A DNA stretch of 30,476 nucleotides from a virus. Shown piece by piece: positions 1-6,838 of this stretch. A program made the translations under genes and the position numbers. The notes below the pieces were generated by a model that did not search any database, had not been told where the DNA came from, and saw nothing but the letters and a program-made list of their open reading frames with translations. The number at the start of each line of letters is the position of its first letter. Position 1 is the stretch's first letter. The stretch lies in IMG/VR virus record IMGVR_UViG_3300046463_000479, positions 1 to 30,476 of that record, one strand, 5' to 3'.

Positions 1-2
1 AC

Positions 3-425
3 GGCTCGCCTCGCTCCGTTCACCGTTGCGAGTCCTATGTAGACGCCAAGCCGCATCTGCGGTTGAAAGCGTTTACCGCACTCATCGGCAAGGATGACGG
101 CACCGAGTTGGAAGCCTTCGTCGCCATGTATCAGAGCCTGACTTGCATCGCGGACGTACTACAGAACCCGACCACTGCAAGGCTTCCTTCGCAGCGTTCG
201 GAAATGTACGCGGTCGCAACGGCGCTCGGCAGACTGGCAGACAAGAAAAACTTTGCAAACATCATCACGTATGCAAAGCGCCTCGGCCAGCTTCATCGGG
301 ATATGGAAGTCGTCACCGTTACCGACGCAACCGACCGCGACGGCAAGCTCTGTGAGTGCGCCGCCTATACGCAATGGGCGCTCGCCAATCAGGACGTGAC
401 GTTGCGGCATTTCGAAATCGCTTAA
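3..425 (+). CDS. Probable C-terminal part of a MoxR-type AAA+ ATPase (5' end outside window)
   Basis: The reading frame is open to the left edge of the window with no stop, so this is the end of a longer gene; a TTG at 63 is the first possible internal start but need not be used. The visible 140 or so residues contain no Walker motifs. The closing part (VVTVTDATDRDGKL, then a motif ending in YTQWALANQDV) resembles, from memory, the C-terminal tail of phage AAA+ ATPases encoded next to VWA-domain proteins. The next gene, 25 nt downstream, is exactly such a VWA protein, as in RavA/ViaA-like pairs. The assignment rests on this context and the tail motif; the nucleotide-binding core would lie upstream of the window. 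Confidence 0.55.
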   Translation, partial: GSPRSVHRCESYVDAKPHLRLKAFTALIGKDDGTELEAFVAMYQSLTCIADVLQNPTTARLPSQRSEMYAVATALGRLADKKNFANIITYAKRLGQLHRDMEVVTVTDATDRDGKLCECAAYTQWALANQDVTLRHFEIA

Positions 426-450
426 CTTAACTCAAACAATGGAGACATCG

Positions 451-1809
451 ATGAAGATGATGACCCGGCAGGAAATGGAGCGGGCGGCAGCGGCGATTGT
501 CCGCAAGGCCCGCTTCGAAATCCTCGCCAAGCATAAGTTCTACGCGGTGCTGCTGTCGCAGACGACAGACGTTGCCCGGTGGGATATTCCCACGATGGCA
601 ACCGATAGCGTCACCCATTTCTACAATCCGCAGTTTGTTCTCGATCAGAGTTTTAGAAAAATCGTAGGGACAAACATTCACGAAGCAGAACATGATGCTC
701 GCCATCATTCGACACGGCGCAAGGGTCGCGACCCATTGCTGTGGAACTACTCATGTGACTACTCGATCAACCCCGACATCATTGATGAGGGCTACGAACT
801 GCCGGATGGCATTCTTCTTCGCGATGACCTGCGCGGTCTAGGCGCTGAGGAAATTCACCGCATTCTTCGCAGCGAACAAGACCAGAAGCGGCAAGAGGAG
901 CAGAAGGATGAAGGCCAGGAAGACAAGGACGGTGACGAGCAACAAGAAGGCAGTTCGCAAGGCGATGAGCAAGGCGACCAGTCCGAAGGCCAAGGCCAGA
1001 GCGAAGAAGGAACAGGCTCTGATGCAGAAGCTGATGCGGGAACTGGCGATGGCGCTACCGAGGCCGAGGGCGCAGGCGCTGGCGGTGATATTCCCTCATC
1101 GTGTGGAGCCGGTAGGTGCGGCGAAGTTCTCGACGCGCCTGGAGATGAGGCGGAGCAGGCGGACCTCGACGCGCGTTGGGAAGTGACAACGCGCCAAGCG
1201 GTCAGCATGGCGAAGAAGGCCGGGACGCTTCCCGGTCATTGGGCGGCGGAAATCGAACGCCGCCACACGCCGACGCAAAACTGGAAAGAGGTTTTGCGCG
1301 AATACATCGACTCGTTTGCTGATCGAGTGCAAACGTGGAACCGAGTAAACCGCCGCTTTGTATCTTCGGGAATCACGCTCCCAAGCTATCAGCGCGACGG
1401 CGTGAACAAGGTTTGCTTCATCATCGACGCTTCCGGCTCGATGGGCGGTCAGCACGTCAAGATCGCAAACGAGCTACAGGCGGCGCTCGATGATGGGTCG
1501 ATCACCGATGCGGTCTTTATTTACTGTGACACAGAGGTCTATCACACCGACCGTTTCACAGGCGGCGACCGCATAACACTGGCACCGATCCGCTTGGGCG
1601 GCACCGACATGAAGCCAGCCTTTGCACAGATCGAACAGGACGATGGCGATGCTTCGCTTATCATCTGCTTGACCGATCTTTACATCGGCGACCCAGGACC
1701 GGAGCCGCAGCAACAAGTGCTGTGGATGGCCTACGGCGATCCGCGATCAATTGAGCATGAAGGCTCCCTGCTTCCTTGGGGCCGAGTGCTGGACGTGGAC
1801 ACCGAATAG
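451..1809 (+). CDS. HExxH metallopeptidase-like / VWA domain protein (DUF2201-type)
   Basis: A 452-residue protein in three parts. Residues about 1-140 form a putative metallopeptidase-like domain with HEAEH at 77-81 and the following GRDPLLWNYSCDYSIN signature of the VWA-like peptidase family. Residues about 142-215 are a low-complexity Glu/Gln/Asp/Gly linker. The C-terminal third is a von Willebrand A domain with the MIDAS motif DASGS at 326-330. The ATG at 451 is preferred over the one at 439 because GGAGA sits 5 nt upstream, matching the GGAGACGACA leaders of the following genes. Family knowledge: VWA proteins of this class partner with MoxR AAA+ ATPases as metal- or protein-remodelling chaperones, and the upstream gene fits that partner. 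Whether the HExxH is catalytic, and what the phage uses the pair for, is unknown. Confidence 0.8.
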   Translation: MKMMTRQEMERAAAAIVRKARFEILAKHKFYAVLLSQTTDVARWDIPTMATDSVTHFYNPQFVLDQSFRKIVGTNIHEAEHDARHHSTRRKGRDPLLWNYSCDYSINPDIIDEGYELPDGILLRDDLRGLGAEEIHRILRSEQDQKRQEEQKDEGQEDKDGDEQQEGSSQGDEQGDQSEGQGQSEEGTGSDAEADAGTGDGATEAEGAGAGGDIPSSCGAGRCGEVLDAPGDEAEQADLDARWEVTTRQAVSMAKKAGTLPGHWAAEIERRHTPTQNWKEVLREYIDSFADRVQTWNRVNRRFVSSGITLPSYQRDGVNKVCFIIDASGSMGGQHVKIANELQAALDDGSITDAVFIYCDTEVYHTDRFTGGDRITLAPIRLGGTDMKPAFAQIEQDDGDASLIICLTDLYIGDPGPEPQQQVLWMAYGDPRSIEHEGSLLPWGRVLDVDTE

Positions 1810-1834
1810 GAGGGCGAAAGCCCTCCACTTTCTT
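1809..1834 (+). terminator. Hairpin with GAAA tetraloop after the VWA gene, possible intrinsic terminator
   Basis: GGAGGGC at 1809-1815 pairs perfectly with GCCCTCC at 1820-1826 around a GAAA loop, followed by ACTTTCTT. The stem begins on the last base of the stop codon. The T tract is interrupted, so it may attenuate rather than fully terminate, or protect the mRNA 3' end. Confidence 0.55.
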
Positions 1835-1871
1835 AACCCGCGCCGATGACGCTAACCAACGGAGAATGACG
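1834..1871 (+). repeat. Leader repeat copy 1 (hairpin plus Shine-Dalgarno)
   Basis: First copy of a roughly 38-nt intergenic element beginning TAACCCGCGCC and ending in GGAGAATGACG just before the ATG at 1872. It contains the arms GCGCC and GACGC around GAT, one mismatch from a perfect 5-bp hairpin. Copies 2 and 3 lie at 2109 and 2317. Confidence 0.75.
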
Positions 1872-2111
1872 ATGCCACGCGAAACATTAGATACATTGAT
1901 AAGCCGCGATCCATTCGCGCGCACGGAATTACATCGGTTCAACTCGCGCCACCTTGGACAAGGACTGACCTGTGATTGGTGTGGCTCAAAGGGCCGACAG
2001 CTAAAATTCGATTGGCTGCTGTACCGCTACACCACAGAAACGGATGGTGGTTCGATGGTTCATGATGGCGTATTCTGCTGCAAATCTTGTCACGATAGTT
2101 ATCACAGCTAA
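1872..2111 (+). CDS. Small two-CxxC zinc-ribbon-like protein
   Basis: A 79-residue protein starting MPRETLDTL. Two cysteine pairs, CDWC near residue 35 and CKSC near residue 72, are spaced like a small treble-clef or zinc-ribbon fold. The start at 1872 is chosen over an in-frame ATG at 1776 because it directly follows a GGAGAATGACG leader and the upstream extension runs through the hairpin. No family recognised; such proteins in phage early clusters are often host-takeover ORFans, but nothing in the sequence gives a specific function. Confidence 0.7.
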   Translation: MPRETLDTLISRDPFARTELHRFNSRHLGQGLTCDWCGSKGRQLKFDWLLYRYTTETDGGSMVHDGVFCCKSCHDSYHS

Positions 2112-2146
2112 CCCGCGCCAATGGCGCTAACTGATGGGGAATGACG
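2109..2146 (+). repeat. Leader repeat copy 2 (perfect hairpin)
   Basis: TAACCCGCGCCAATGGCGC continues into CTAACTGATGGGGAATGACG before the ATG at 2147. GCGCC (2115-2119) and GGCGC (2123-2127) form a perfect 5-bp stem with an AAT loop. The first TAA of the repeat is the stop codon of the preceding gene. Confidence 0.8.
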
Positions 2147-2314
2147 ATGGTTCGCCAAGATGAAAACTTTCTTCAATGGTTGGCGACCGTGGAGAAAGAG
2201 ATAACCGCCTCCAAACGACGCATCGTGTCATTGCGGTATTGGCGGGTTTCCTTCGATAAGGGCCGCACACCTTATGAGGCCGCACGGCATTATTTTCCAA
2301 CAACGGAGAAGTGA
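2147..2314 (+). CDS. Hypothetical small basic protein
   Basis: A 55-residue ORF beginning MVRQDENFLQWLATVEKEI and ending HYFPTTEK. The start directly follows leader repeat copy 2 with a GGGGAATGACG ribosome-binding region. The N-terminal half is predicted helical and charged; there are no cysteines or membrane segments. It lies on the same strand and in the same spacing pattern as its neighbours, which is the main support that it is a gene. No homologue recognised. Confidence 0.6.
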   Translation: MVRQDENFLQWLATVEKEITASKRRIVSLRYWRVSFDKGRTPYEAARHYFPTTEK

Positions 2315-2316
2315 CG

Positions 2317-2352
2317 TAACCCGCGCTACTGGCGCTAACTGAGGAGACGACA
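2317..2352 (+). repeat. Leader repeat copy 3
   Basis: TAACCCGCGCTACTGGCGC then CTAACTGAGGAGACGACA before the ATG at 2353. The hairpin is retained with a T-G wobble at the loop-closing position (GCGCT with GGCGC). The Shine-Dalgarno half has switched to the GGAGACGACA type. Confidence 0.75.
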
Positions 2353-2724
2353 ATGAAGTGCAGAGTTATAGAGCTTGTGGCCGATGTGACAAACCCGGCC
2401 GCAGATCGCCGATCTAGGGACTGGAACAAGACTCCACTGCTCAAGAAGGGGCAGCGGTTCACGGTGCACGAGGGTAAGGATTTTGAGTTTCTCTACTCTT
2501 GCGACCATAGATACTCACACGAAATCGCGCATAGCGATTTGGGCAAGGCCATTCTTGCTAACTCTGTCACGGCAGAGGCGGCGACTGTGACCGAGCTTGC
2601 CCGCGTACACGATTGCGATTTTAGCGGCGACGAAATCTTACGGATACTCGTCAAGCTTGGTCGCGTCGATGATACGGACTTCGCCGCAGTTGGCGAGGCC
2701 CTTGCTGCCGACGAAAGCCTTTAA
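2353..2724 (+). CDS. Hypothetical protein
   Basis: A 123-residue acidic protein starting MKCRVIELVADVTNP. The first 50 residues look beta-rich (a KKGQRFTVHEGKDFEFLYSC stretch), and the C-terminal half looks helical. It has a clear GGAGACGACA ribosome-binding site 5-6 nt before ATG and sits between two small Cys-rich or ORFan genes of the same cluster. No domain recognised. Confidence 0.7.
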   Translation: MKCRVIELVADVTNPAADRRSRDWNKTPLLKKGQRFTVHEGKDFEFLYSCDHRYSHEIAHSDLGKAILANSVTAEAATVTELARVHDCDFSGDEILRILVKLGRVDDTDFAAVGEALAADESL

Positions 2725-2738
2725 CCCAGGAGACGACA
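2722..2738 (+). repeat. Partial leader repeat (4th copy, hairpin lost)
   Basis: TAACCCAGGAGACGACA before the ATG at 2739 keeps the two ends of the repeat but lacks the central hairpin. The TAA is the stop of the preceding gene. It looks like a deletion derivative of copy 3. Confidence 0.5.
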
Positions 2739-2912
2739 ATGAAATATCGTTTTTATCTGGAATGCCCACGCTGCAGTCATGAGGCCGAGTTCGTGACGGA
2801 CAATTACTGGCAGAAGCCGCGCTTCCAGTGCGGCGACTGCCTGATGGACCGCGTTGAAATCGTGGAAATGAAAGTGGTGACATCGGAGCAGTTGCCCACT
2901 TTCTCACAATAG
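2739..2912 (+). CDS. Small zinc-ribbon-like protein
   Basis: A 57-residue ORF starting MKYRFYLECPRCSHEAEFV. CPRC at residues 9-12 and CGDC near residues 31-34 form a classic two-knuckle zinc ribbon. It is preceded by AGGAGACGACA, and its stop overlaps the next gene's AGGAGACTAAA ribosome-binding region. Zinc ribbons of this size usually bind nucleic acid or a protein partner; the specific role is unknown. Confidence 0.65.
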   Translation: MKYRFYLECPRCSHEAEFVTDNYWQKPRFQCGDCLMDRVEIVEMKVVTSEQLPTFSQ

Positions 2913-2921
2913 GAGACTAAA

Positions 2922-3107
2922 ATGGAATACCACTATAGCGATCTGAACAGCCTTGCCGACTCCTTCGAGAACGAAGCGCGCAAGCTGCGCGCTTCAATGT
3001 CGGGGAAGCCGGGTAGCAAGAAACTGAAAGACATCGAATTGCGCGAGCGGGCGGCGGCCTTTGAGTCGGTTGCCTACACCATTCGGCACACAAAGCTTGG
3101 AGGGTGA
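2922..3107 (+). CDS. Hypothetical helical protein
   Basis: A 61-residue, charged, probably all-helical protein starting MEYHYSDLNSLADSFENEA. AGGAGACTAAA directly precedes the ATG. No cysteines or membrane segment and no family recognised. The gene is kept because its ribosome-binding site and spacing match the cluster. Confidence 0.65.
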   Translation: MEYHYSDLNSLADSFENEARKLRASMSGKPGSKKLKDIELRERAAAFESVAYTIRHTKLGG

Positions 3108-3108
3108 T

Positions 3109-3366
3109 ATGTGGAAGCTCTTTTGTCTCGTAGTCGTCGCGCCGATGTCGTTCATCCTTACCGATGTGATGATGCCGTATCACCCGCCGCTCACTTTCGA
3201 GCAGCGGTGGGAGGCGGTGCCGCAGTCCAATGTCGGCGTTAAGAAGGGCGATAGGCTCGACCGCAAGGTTGCGCCAGCGCCTAAGCCACAGCAGCGGCAG
3301 CCGACAATGGTGCCGATGCGAATTCGCGTTGCTGGCGGGTGCATATCGTTCTGTGATTATCCATGA
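3109..3366 (+). CDS. Small membrane-anchored or exported protein
   Basis: An 85-residue protein with a hydrophobic N-terminus (MWKLFCLVVVAPMSFILTDV), then a Pro/Gln/Lys-rich tail. The start at 3109 is chosen because GGAGGGTGAT precedes it; an in-frame extension back to 3061 would run through the previous gene. The N-terminus could be a signal peptide or an anchor. No lipobox is present. Function unknown; it is the only membrane-type protein in this early cluster. Confidence 0.65.
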   Translation: MWKLFCLVVVAPMSFILTDVMMPYHPPLTFEQRWEAVPQSNVGVKKGDRLDRKVAPAPKPQQRQPTMVPMRIRVAGGCISFCDYP

Positions 3367-3378
3367 TGGAGGTGGAAA

Positions 3379-3558
3379 ATGGCAAATACCAAACAGGCGC
3401 ATATCATTAACATGATGAACGCTCTTCAAGACTACGTTGACGAGCGTATTTTCCACCATATCGCCCGTTACGAGCATGGACACGACCCGGATTGCGATAG
3501 ATTGCTGAAGACGGCAAGCGATCTGGAAACAACGATAGAGAAGCTAATGGAGTCGTGA
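3379..3558 (+). CDS. Hypothetical small helical protein
   Basis: A 59-residue ORF starting MANTKQAHIINMMNAL, with His/Cys/Asp residues in the middle (HGHDPDCDR) that could bind metal, and a C-terminal amphipathic helix. GGAGGTGGAAA precedes the ATG. It is the last gene before the strong terminator at 3593-3625. Confidence 0.65.
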   Translation: MANTKQAHIINMMNALQDYVDERIFHHIARYEHGHDPDCDRLLKTASDLETTIEKLMES

Positions 3559-3592
3559 CTGCGGCCTGCTGCGCCAGTGCAAGAGGAGAGGA

Positions 3593-3625
3593 GGGCCGCC
3601 CCTCGCGGGGCGGCCCCCTTTTTTT
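3593..3625 (+). terminator. Strong rho-independent terminator
   Basis: GGGCCGCCCC at 3593-3602 pairs perfectly with GGGGCGGCCC at 3607-3616 around a TCGC loop, followed by CC and seven T residues. It ends the rightward early cluster. It also lies just beyond the stop of the convergent leftward operon, where the same hairpin (without a clean T tract on that strand) could weakly terminate it. Confidence 0.93.
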
Positions 3626-3629
3626 GCTT

Positions 3630-4148
3630 TCACTCAGGCACCCAGCCGTTTGCAAAGGCCGCAGCAGAACCGCGCTCGATCATTCCGCCCGTATCCTGAA
3701 GGCGGTCCACTTCTTCGTCTTCCATCCCTAGCCGCCGCATAATCTCCTCCGCTGGAATTTTCATTTCATGCGCCAGCGTGCGCACAATATCCGCCATCTT
3801 TAAGACGCCATGATTTCCGCGCGCCCGATTATGCCGGATGGTAGACATCATCTGGTGCGCCGCATCGCCGGGTCGCAATCGGACTACCGGGACCAGCCCC
3901 TTAGTTAAAGCCTTTACGTCCTTGTCGGCCGAAGCGAGCACCCATCTATGAAAGCCATCTACGAGCTCACCGTCCTGGCGGGCGACTAGCGGCTGAGTCC
4001 AGCCGTCCTCTAGCAGCGACACCTTGAGCAATTCTAGTTCGGGCGGCGCAACGTGATTAGGATTATAGTTGTTGGCGCGGAGCGTGTCGGGCTTGACCCA
4101 CTCGACCGCGCTGATCGGTTGCTTCTTTAGGCCCGGAATATCCACCAT
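3630..4148 (-). CDS. ParB/sulfiredoxin-fold protein, IbrB-like
   Basis: A 172-residue protein. Residues about 14-60 carry a ParB-N type core (SLLEDGWTQPLVA, then the DGFHR box near residues 63-67), followed by IRHNRARG and a helical segment ending in LGMEDEEVDRL that may be helix-turn-helix-like. This combination matches the IbrB-type ParB proteins that pair with a DUF3440/IbrA PAPS-reductase-like protein, which is exactly the gene upstream (49-nt gap). The start is ATG at 4148; the ribosome-binding site is weak. A TATAAT box lies in the gap, though without a convincing -35 partner. ParB-fold proteins can bind DNA, hydrolyse CTP or have nuclease activity; which applies here is not shown. Confidence 0.8.
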   Translation of the reverse strand: MVDIPGLKKQPISAVEWVKPDTLRANNYNPNHVAPPELELLKVSLLEDGWTQPLVARQDGELVDGFHRWVLASADKDVKALTKGLVPVVRLRPGDAAHQMMSTIRHNRARGNHGVLKMADIVRTLAHEMKIPAEEIMRRLGMEDEEVDRLQDTGGMIERGSAAAFANGWVPE

Positions 4149-4197
4149 AGCTGCACCATTATAACCGCGAGGAGAATCAAGACCGGCCAGGGTTCTC

Positions 4198-5448
4198 TCA
4201 CGTAGCGAGTTCTTTACGGTAATGCTCCCACGCTTTTTTCATCTCTGCCTCTTGCCGGAATGGCCGAACTGGTTGCTTACGGCCTTTATAGTCGCCGCGC
4301 ATTGCAATCATCAACAGGAACCGCCAGGAAACACCCGTATCCGGATGCGGCACCGTTGGCGCTATAGGGTCCGAGGTCTTACCGTAGTGATTACGAACCC
4401 AGTTCTGCACCCGGCTGGCAATCTGCGAGCGGTACGGCTGTGGATGCTTAGCGATCCAGTACCGGACCCAATTAGGCCACGTAAAATTACCCGGCTTGGA
4501 TGGTAGAGCGCTGAAAGCATAAAGTTCAGTCGTAGAGTAGCGCGCCGCCGTTGCGCTACCGGGAACCCGGTTACTCATCTTGTCCCAGATGTCGGGAAAA
4601 CACACCGAATACATCCACAGGTTTTGCATCGGTTCCTCGCCGTAAGGTGGCGCGCAACGCTGCGCGTTGCGGGAGACACCGGCCATTTCCATCGCATCAT
4701 AGGCGCGGTTGTAATCGAGCTTGAACTGCTTGGGGTAGGTCCAGACGTCAGCCGTTGACCAGTCGTAGATCGGATAGACCTTCCAGAGATTATCCGCCCA
4801 AGGCCGCACATAGGGTCGGGTGTCCCGATGCCGATGGAGGACAGCGCGAGTCCGCGCGAGGCTCTCATTGGCCCGTATACCCATAACCATCCCTACCCGG
4901 CCGTAGTCCAAGGCATCGAATATAAGAGGTACGCTTTCGGGCATCGTAGGGCGGGCCGCGGTAGCCCTTGGGAACCCCGGCACGGCCCCTGCCGTAATAG
5001 CCTCCGGGGGTAGGGGCCTAACCCATTTGGCCTCTACCTCCGGCCCCCAGGGATACCAGAAGGGTTCCCGCCTGGAACAGCCGTTTCGATGCTGAATGGG
5101 TAGGCAATACCAGCGTACTTCTACCCCCGGTAGCACAGTGCAGCGGCGCACGTAATGCTCTGTATCGTAGGGAATAGCCTCCTCGTCATAGAAAAACGCT
5201 ATAACCCGCTGCCCCCGCGCGCGGGCTACCTCAAGGGTCAGGTGTAGACAAACCGTCGAATCCTTGCCCCCGCTAAATGAGACTGCGAGCGTATCGAATA
5301 GCTTGTAGCAATCGTTTAGCCGTTCAAGCGCTAGGTCGAGCACGCTACGGTCAACAAGCTTTTTCTTGGCGTAGACTCCTGTCGATAGCGACTTGCTCGA
5401 CTTACTATCTTGGACCAGATCATCGCCGCTGTAGCCTTCGTCGCTCAC
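4198..5448 (-). CDS. PAPS-reductase-like PP-loop protein (DUF3440 / IbrA-like)
   Basis: A 416-residue protein with the PP-loop SGGKDST at residues 59-65, which binds ATP or an adenylylated substrate in the PAPS reductase / ATP pyrophosphatase superfamily. Further signatures are MGIRANESLARTR near the middle and a C-terminal region (GEEPMQNLWMY, then WDKMSNRVPGS) that I recognise from the DUF3440 family rather than from true CysH. It starts at GTG, whose GTGA overlaps the cupin stop codon by 4 nt, so translation is probably coupled. The ParB-like partner follows. The superfamily includes CysH and the DNA phosphorothioation protein DndC, but the substrate of DUF3440 members is not established. 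It is unlikely to be an assimilatory enzyme given its location in a phage early operon. Confidence 0.87.
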   Translation of the reverse strand: MSDEGYSGDDLVQDSKSSKSLSTGVYAKKKLVDRSVLDLALERLNDCYKLFDTLAVSFSGGKDSTVCLHLTLEVARARGQRVIAFFYDEEAIPYDTEHYVRRCTVLPGVEVRWYCLPIQHRNGCSRREPFWYPWGPEVEAKWVRPLPPEAITAGAVPGFPRATAARPTMPESVPLIFDALDYGRVGMVMGIRANESLARTRAVLHRHRDTRPYVRPWADNLWKVYPIYDWSTADVWTYPKQFKLDYNRAYDAMEMAGVSRNAQRCAPPYGEEPMQNLWMYSVCFPDIWDKMSNRVPGSATAARYSTTELYAFSALPSKPGNFTWPNWVRYWIAKHPQPYRSQIASRVQNWVRNHYGKTSDPIAPTVPHPDTGVSWRFLLMIAMRGDYKGRKQPVRPFRQEAEMKKAWEHYRKELAT

Positions 5449-6170
5449 GTTATTTCCTGCGTCCTGATACGGTCTATGTTCTTGGCCGAGACGCCGCCAA
5501 CGAGAGTGCGGTTTAGCATCGGGTGTTCTTCATGCGTCGGGCCGAAGTCGGAATCCGGATGAAAGACGGTAAGCTGCATCGCACTATCGGTTGTCTCGAA
5601 AGCGTGCACGGCGTCCGGGGCCAGGATGAACATACTACCCGCGTCTAGGCTCTCGGTGCCGTCCTCTGTATGGCACAGGCCATGACCAGTGTGGATCATG
5701 CCGATACGCACGCTAGGGTGCGTATGTTTGGTCTGTGAAATACCGACCGGAAAGTGCAGGAAATTAAAGCATGGCTCGCCGCGTAGCGGCGGCGAGATTA
5801 ACAGCGTGTCCGAACAGCCGTCGATATATTTCAGCCGCCCTTTGTCTTCCAGAAACCGGCCGACAATATTAAGGCCGAAGTAGTCATTGCGAAATGCAAT
5901 AAAGCCCTTGCTCCCCTCCGAGGCAAGGATCTTGGAGCGATTGTTCTGTGGGATTGAAAAGTAGGAGTGATCGAACAACACCCGATCAAAGCGACCGTCA
6001 ACCATCACCCACGTTTGTCCTTCATGCAGATAACCGAACAGCGTACCCTTGCCATGTATCTCCAAGGATTCCATGTCACTGTTTATGCCGTAGGCGCGGC
6101 ACGGAAATTCCGCATCATCGAACGCGGCCATTAGGCCATGCCGCACTGGCTCGATAGTGGCTGGCTTCAT
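5445..6170 (-). CDS. Cupin-domain protein
   Basis: A 241-residue protein. The C-terminal domain (about 145-215) has a cupin signature: HTHPSVRIGMIHTGHG for motif 1 (HxH retained, the usual Glu not seen) and GSMFILAPDAVHAF for motif 2 with P and H in place. The N-terminal 110 residues could be a degenerate second cupin barrel. The ATG overlaps the stop of the ParB-like gene (ATGA), and its own stop overlaps the PP-loop gene (GTGA), so it sits inside a translationally coupled cassette. Cupins range from metal-dependent dioxygenases and isomerases to sensors; a metal site is plausible from the histidines. The substrate is unknown. Confidence 0.75.
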   Translation of the reverse strand: MKPATIEPVRHGLMAAFDDAEFPCRAYGINSDMESLEIHGKGTLFGYLHEGQTWVMVDGRFDRVLFDHSYFSIPQNNRSKILASEGSKGFIAFRNDYFGLNIVGRFLEDKGRLKYIDGCSDTLLISPPLRGEPCFNFLHFPVGISQTKHTHPSVRIGMIHTGHGLCHTEDGTESLDAGSMFILAPDAVHAFETTDSAMQLTVFHPDSDFGPTHEEHPMLNRTLVGGVSAKNIDRIRTQEIT

Positions 6171-6838
6171 GTTTTCCTCTTTGTATTTTTTGCCATTCCG
6201 ATTAGCGCCTCCGCAGTCGTGCGCAGCTTTAGCTTGTCACGCTCCCCGGATAGCCATGTAACTACGATGTCTCGATCCTCCGGCATCATATCAAAGCGAA
6301 GCTGTACCCCGCGCGTCCCCGGCATGACCGCGCTACTCTGCGTCACGCTTTCAGGCTCGATCATGTCGCCCATGAAACTGCTAAGCTTGAAGCCCTCTAG
6401 CTCCTGATCGCCGAACCCTAGAAGCGGCAGATCAAAGCCAGCTATCTCAAGGTCGCGCAATTCTGCGGTAAGCTTTGGAATGTCCCACTCAGCTAATCGA
6501 CCCAGTTGGTTGTCCGCCACGCGGTAGGCGCTCTTTTCCTCCACCGTCCAGCCTACCGCTACTGCTACCGGGAAGGATGCAAGACCGAGACGTTGCGCCG
6601 CTAAGAGGCGGCCATGCCCATAGATCAACACTCCATCCTCATCGACTAGCACCGGCGCAGTCACGCCGAACCGTCGCATACTTTCTGCTAGTTGCTTGAC
6701 CTGTGCATCAGTATGGCGCAGCGGGTTGCGCTCGTAGGGCTTAATCTTCTCTATAGGCCAGCGCTCGATCTTATCGACCGGCCAATCCCTAAGCGGCCCC
6801 GAATCCTTGGTCTTGATCTTGGTCGCACTCTTCGCCAT
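6167..6838 (-). CDS. ParB N-terminal domain protein
   Basis: A 223-residue protein with a typical phage ParB-N domain: IEKIKPYERNP at about 29-39, LAESMRRFG, the GHGR box at 74-77 and the RVADNQL segment near 106-112, followed by WDIPKLTAELRDL and a GFGDQELEGF tail. In many phages this domain is fused or adjacent to a DNA methyltransferase, and a methyltransferase-like gene lies upstream in this operon at 8879. The ATG at 6838 lies 50 nt inside the upstream small ORF, with only a weak GGATGG ribosome-binding site. It is coupled to the cupin gene by ATGA. A role in DNA modification or nicking is inference. Confidence 0.82.
   Translation of the reverse strand: MAKSATKIKTKDSGPLRDWPVDKIERWPIEKIKPYERNPLRHTDAQVKQLAESMRRFGVTAPVLVDEDGVLIYGHGRLLAAQRLGLASFPVAVAVGWTVEEKSAYRVADNQLGRLAEWDIPKLTAELRDLEIAGFDLPLLGFGDQELEGFKLSSFMGDMIEPESVTQSSAVMPGTRGVQLRFDMMPEDRDIVVTWLSGERDKLKLRTTAEALIGMAKNTKRKT

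Noticed and set aside
855-1208. 117-codon minus-strand Ser/Pro-rich ORF
   Set aside because: It mirrors the acidic low-complexity linker of the VWA protein; composition artefact.
2917-3483. 188-codon minus-strand ORF longer than the genes opposite it
   Set aside because: It lies opposite three plus-strand ORFs that each have their own Shine-Dalgarno and regular spacing; its product is Arg/Pro/Cys-rich with no domain, typical of an antisense shadow.
4149-4197. Promoter within the 49-nt gap upstream of the IbrB-like gene
   Set aside because: TATAAT is present on the minus strand, but no -35 box is found at suitable spacing and there is no extended -10; evidence too weak to call.
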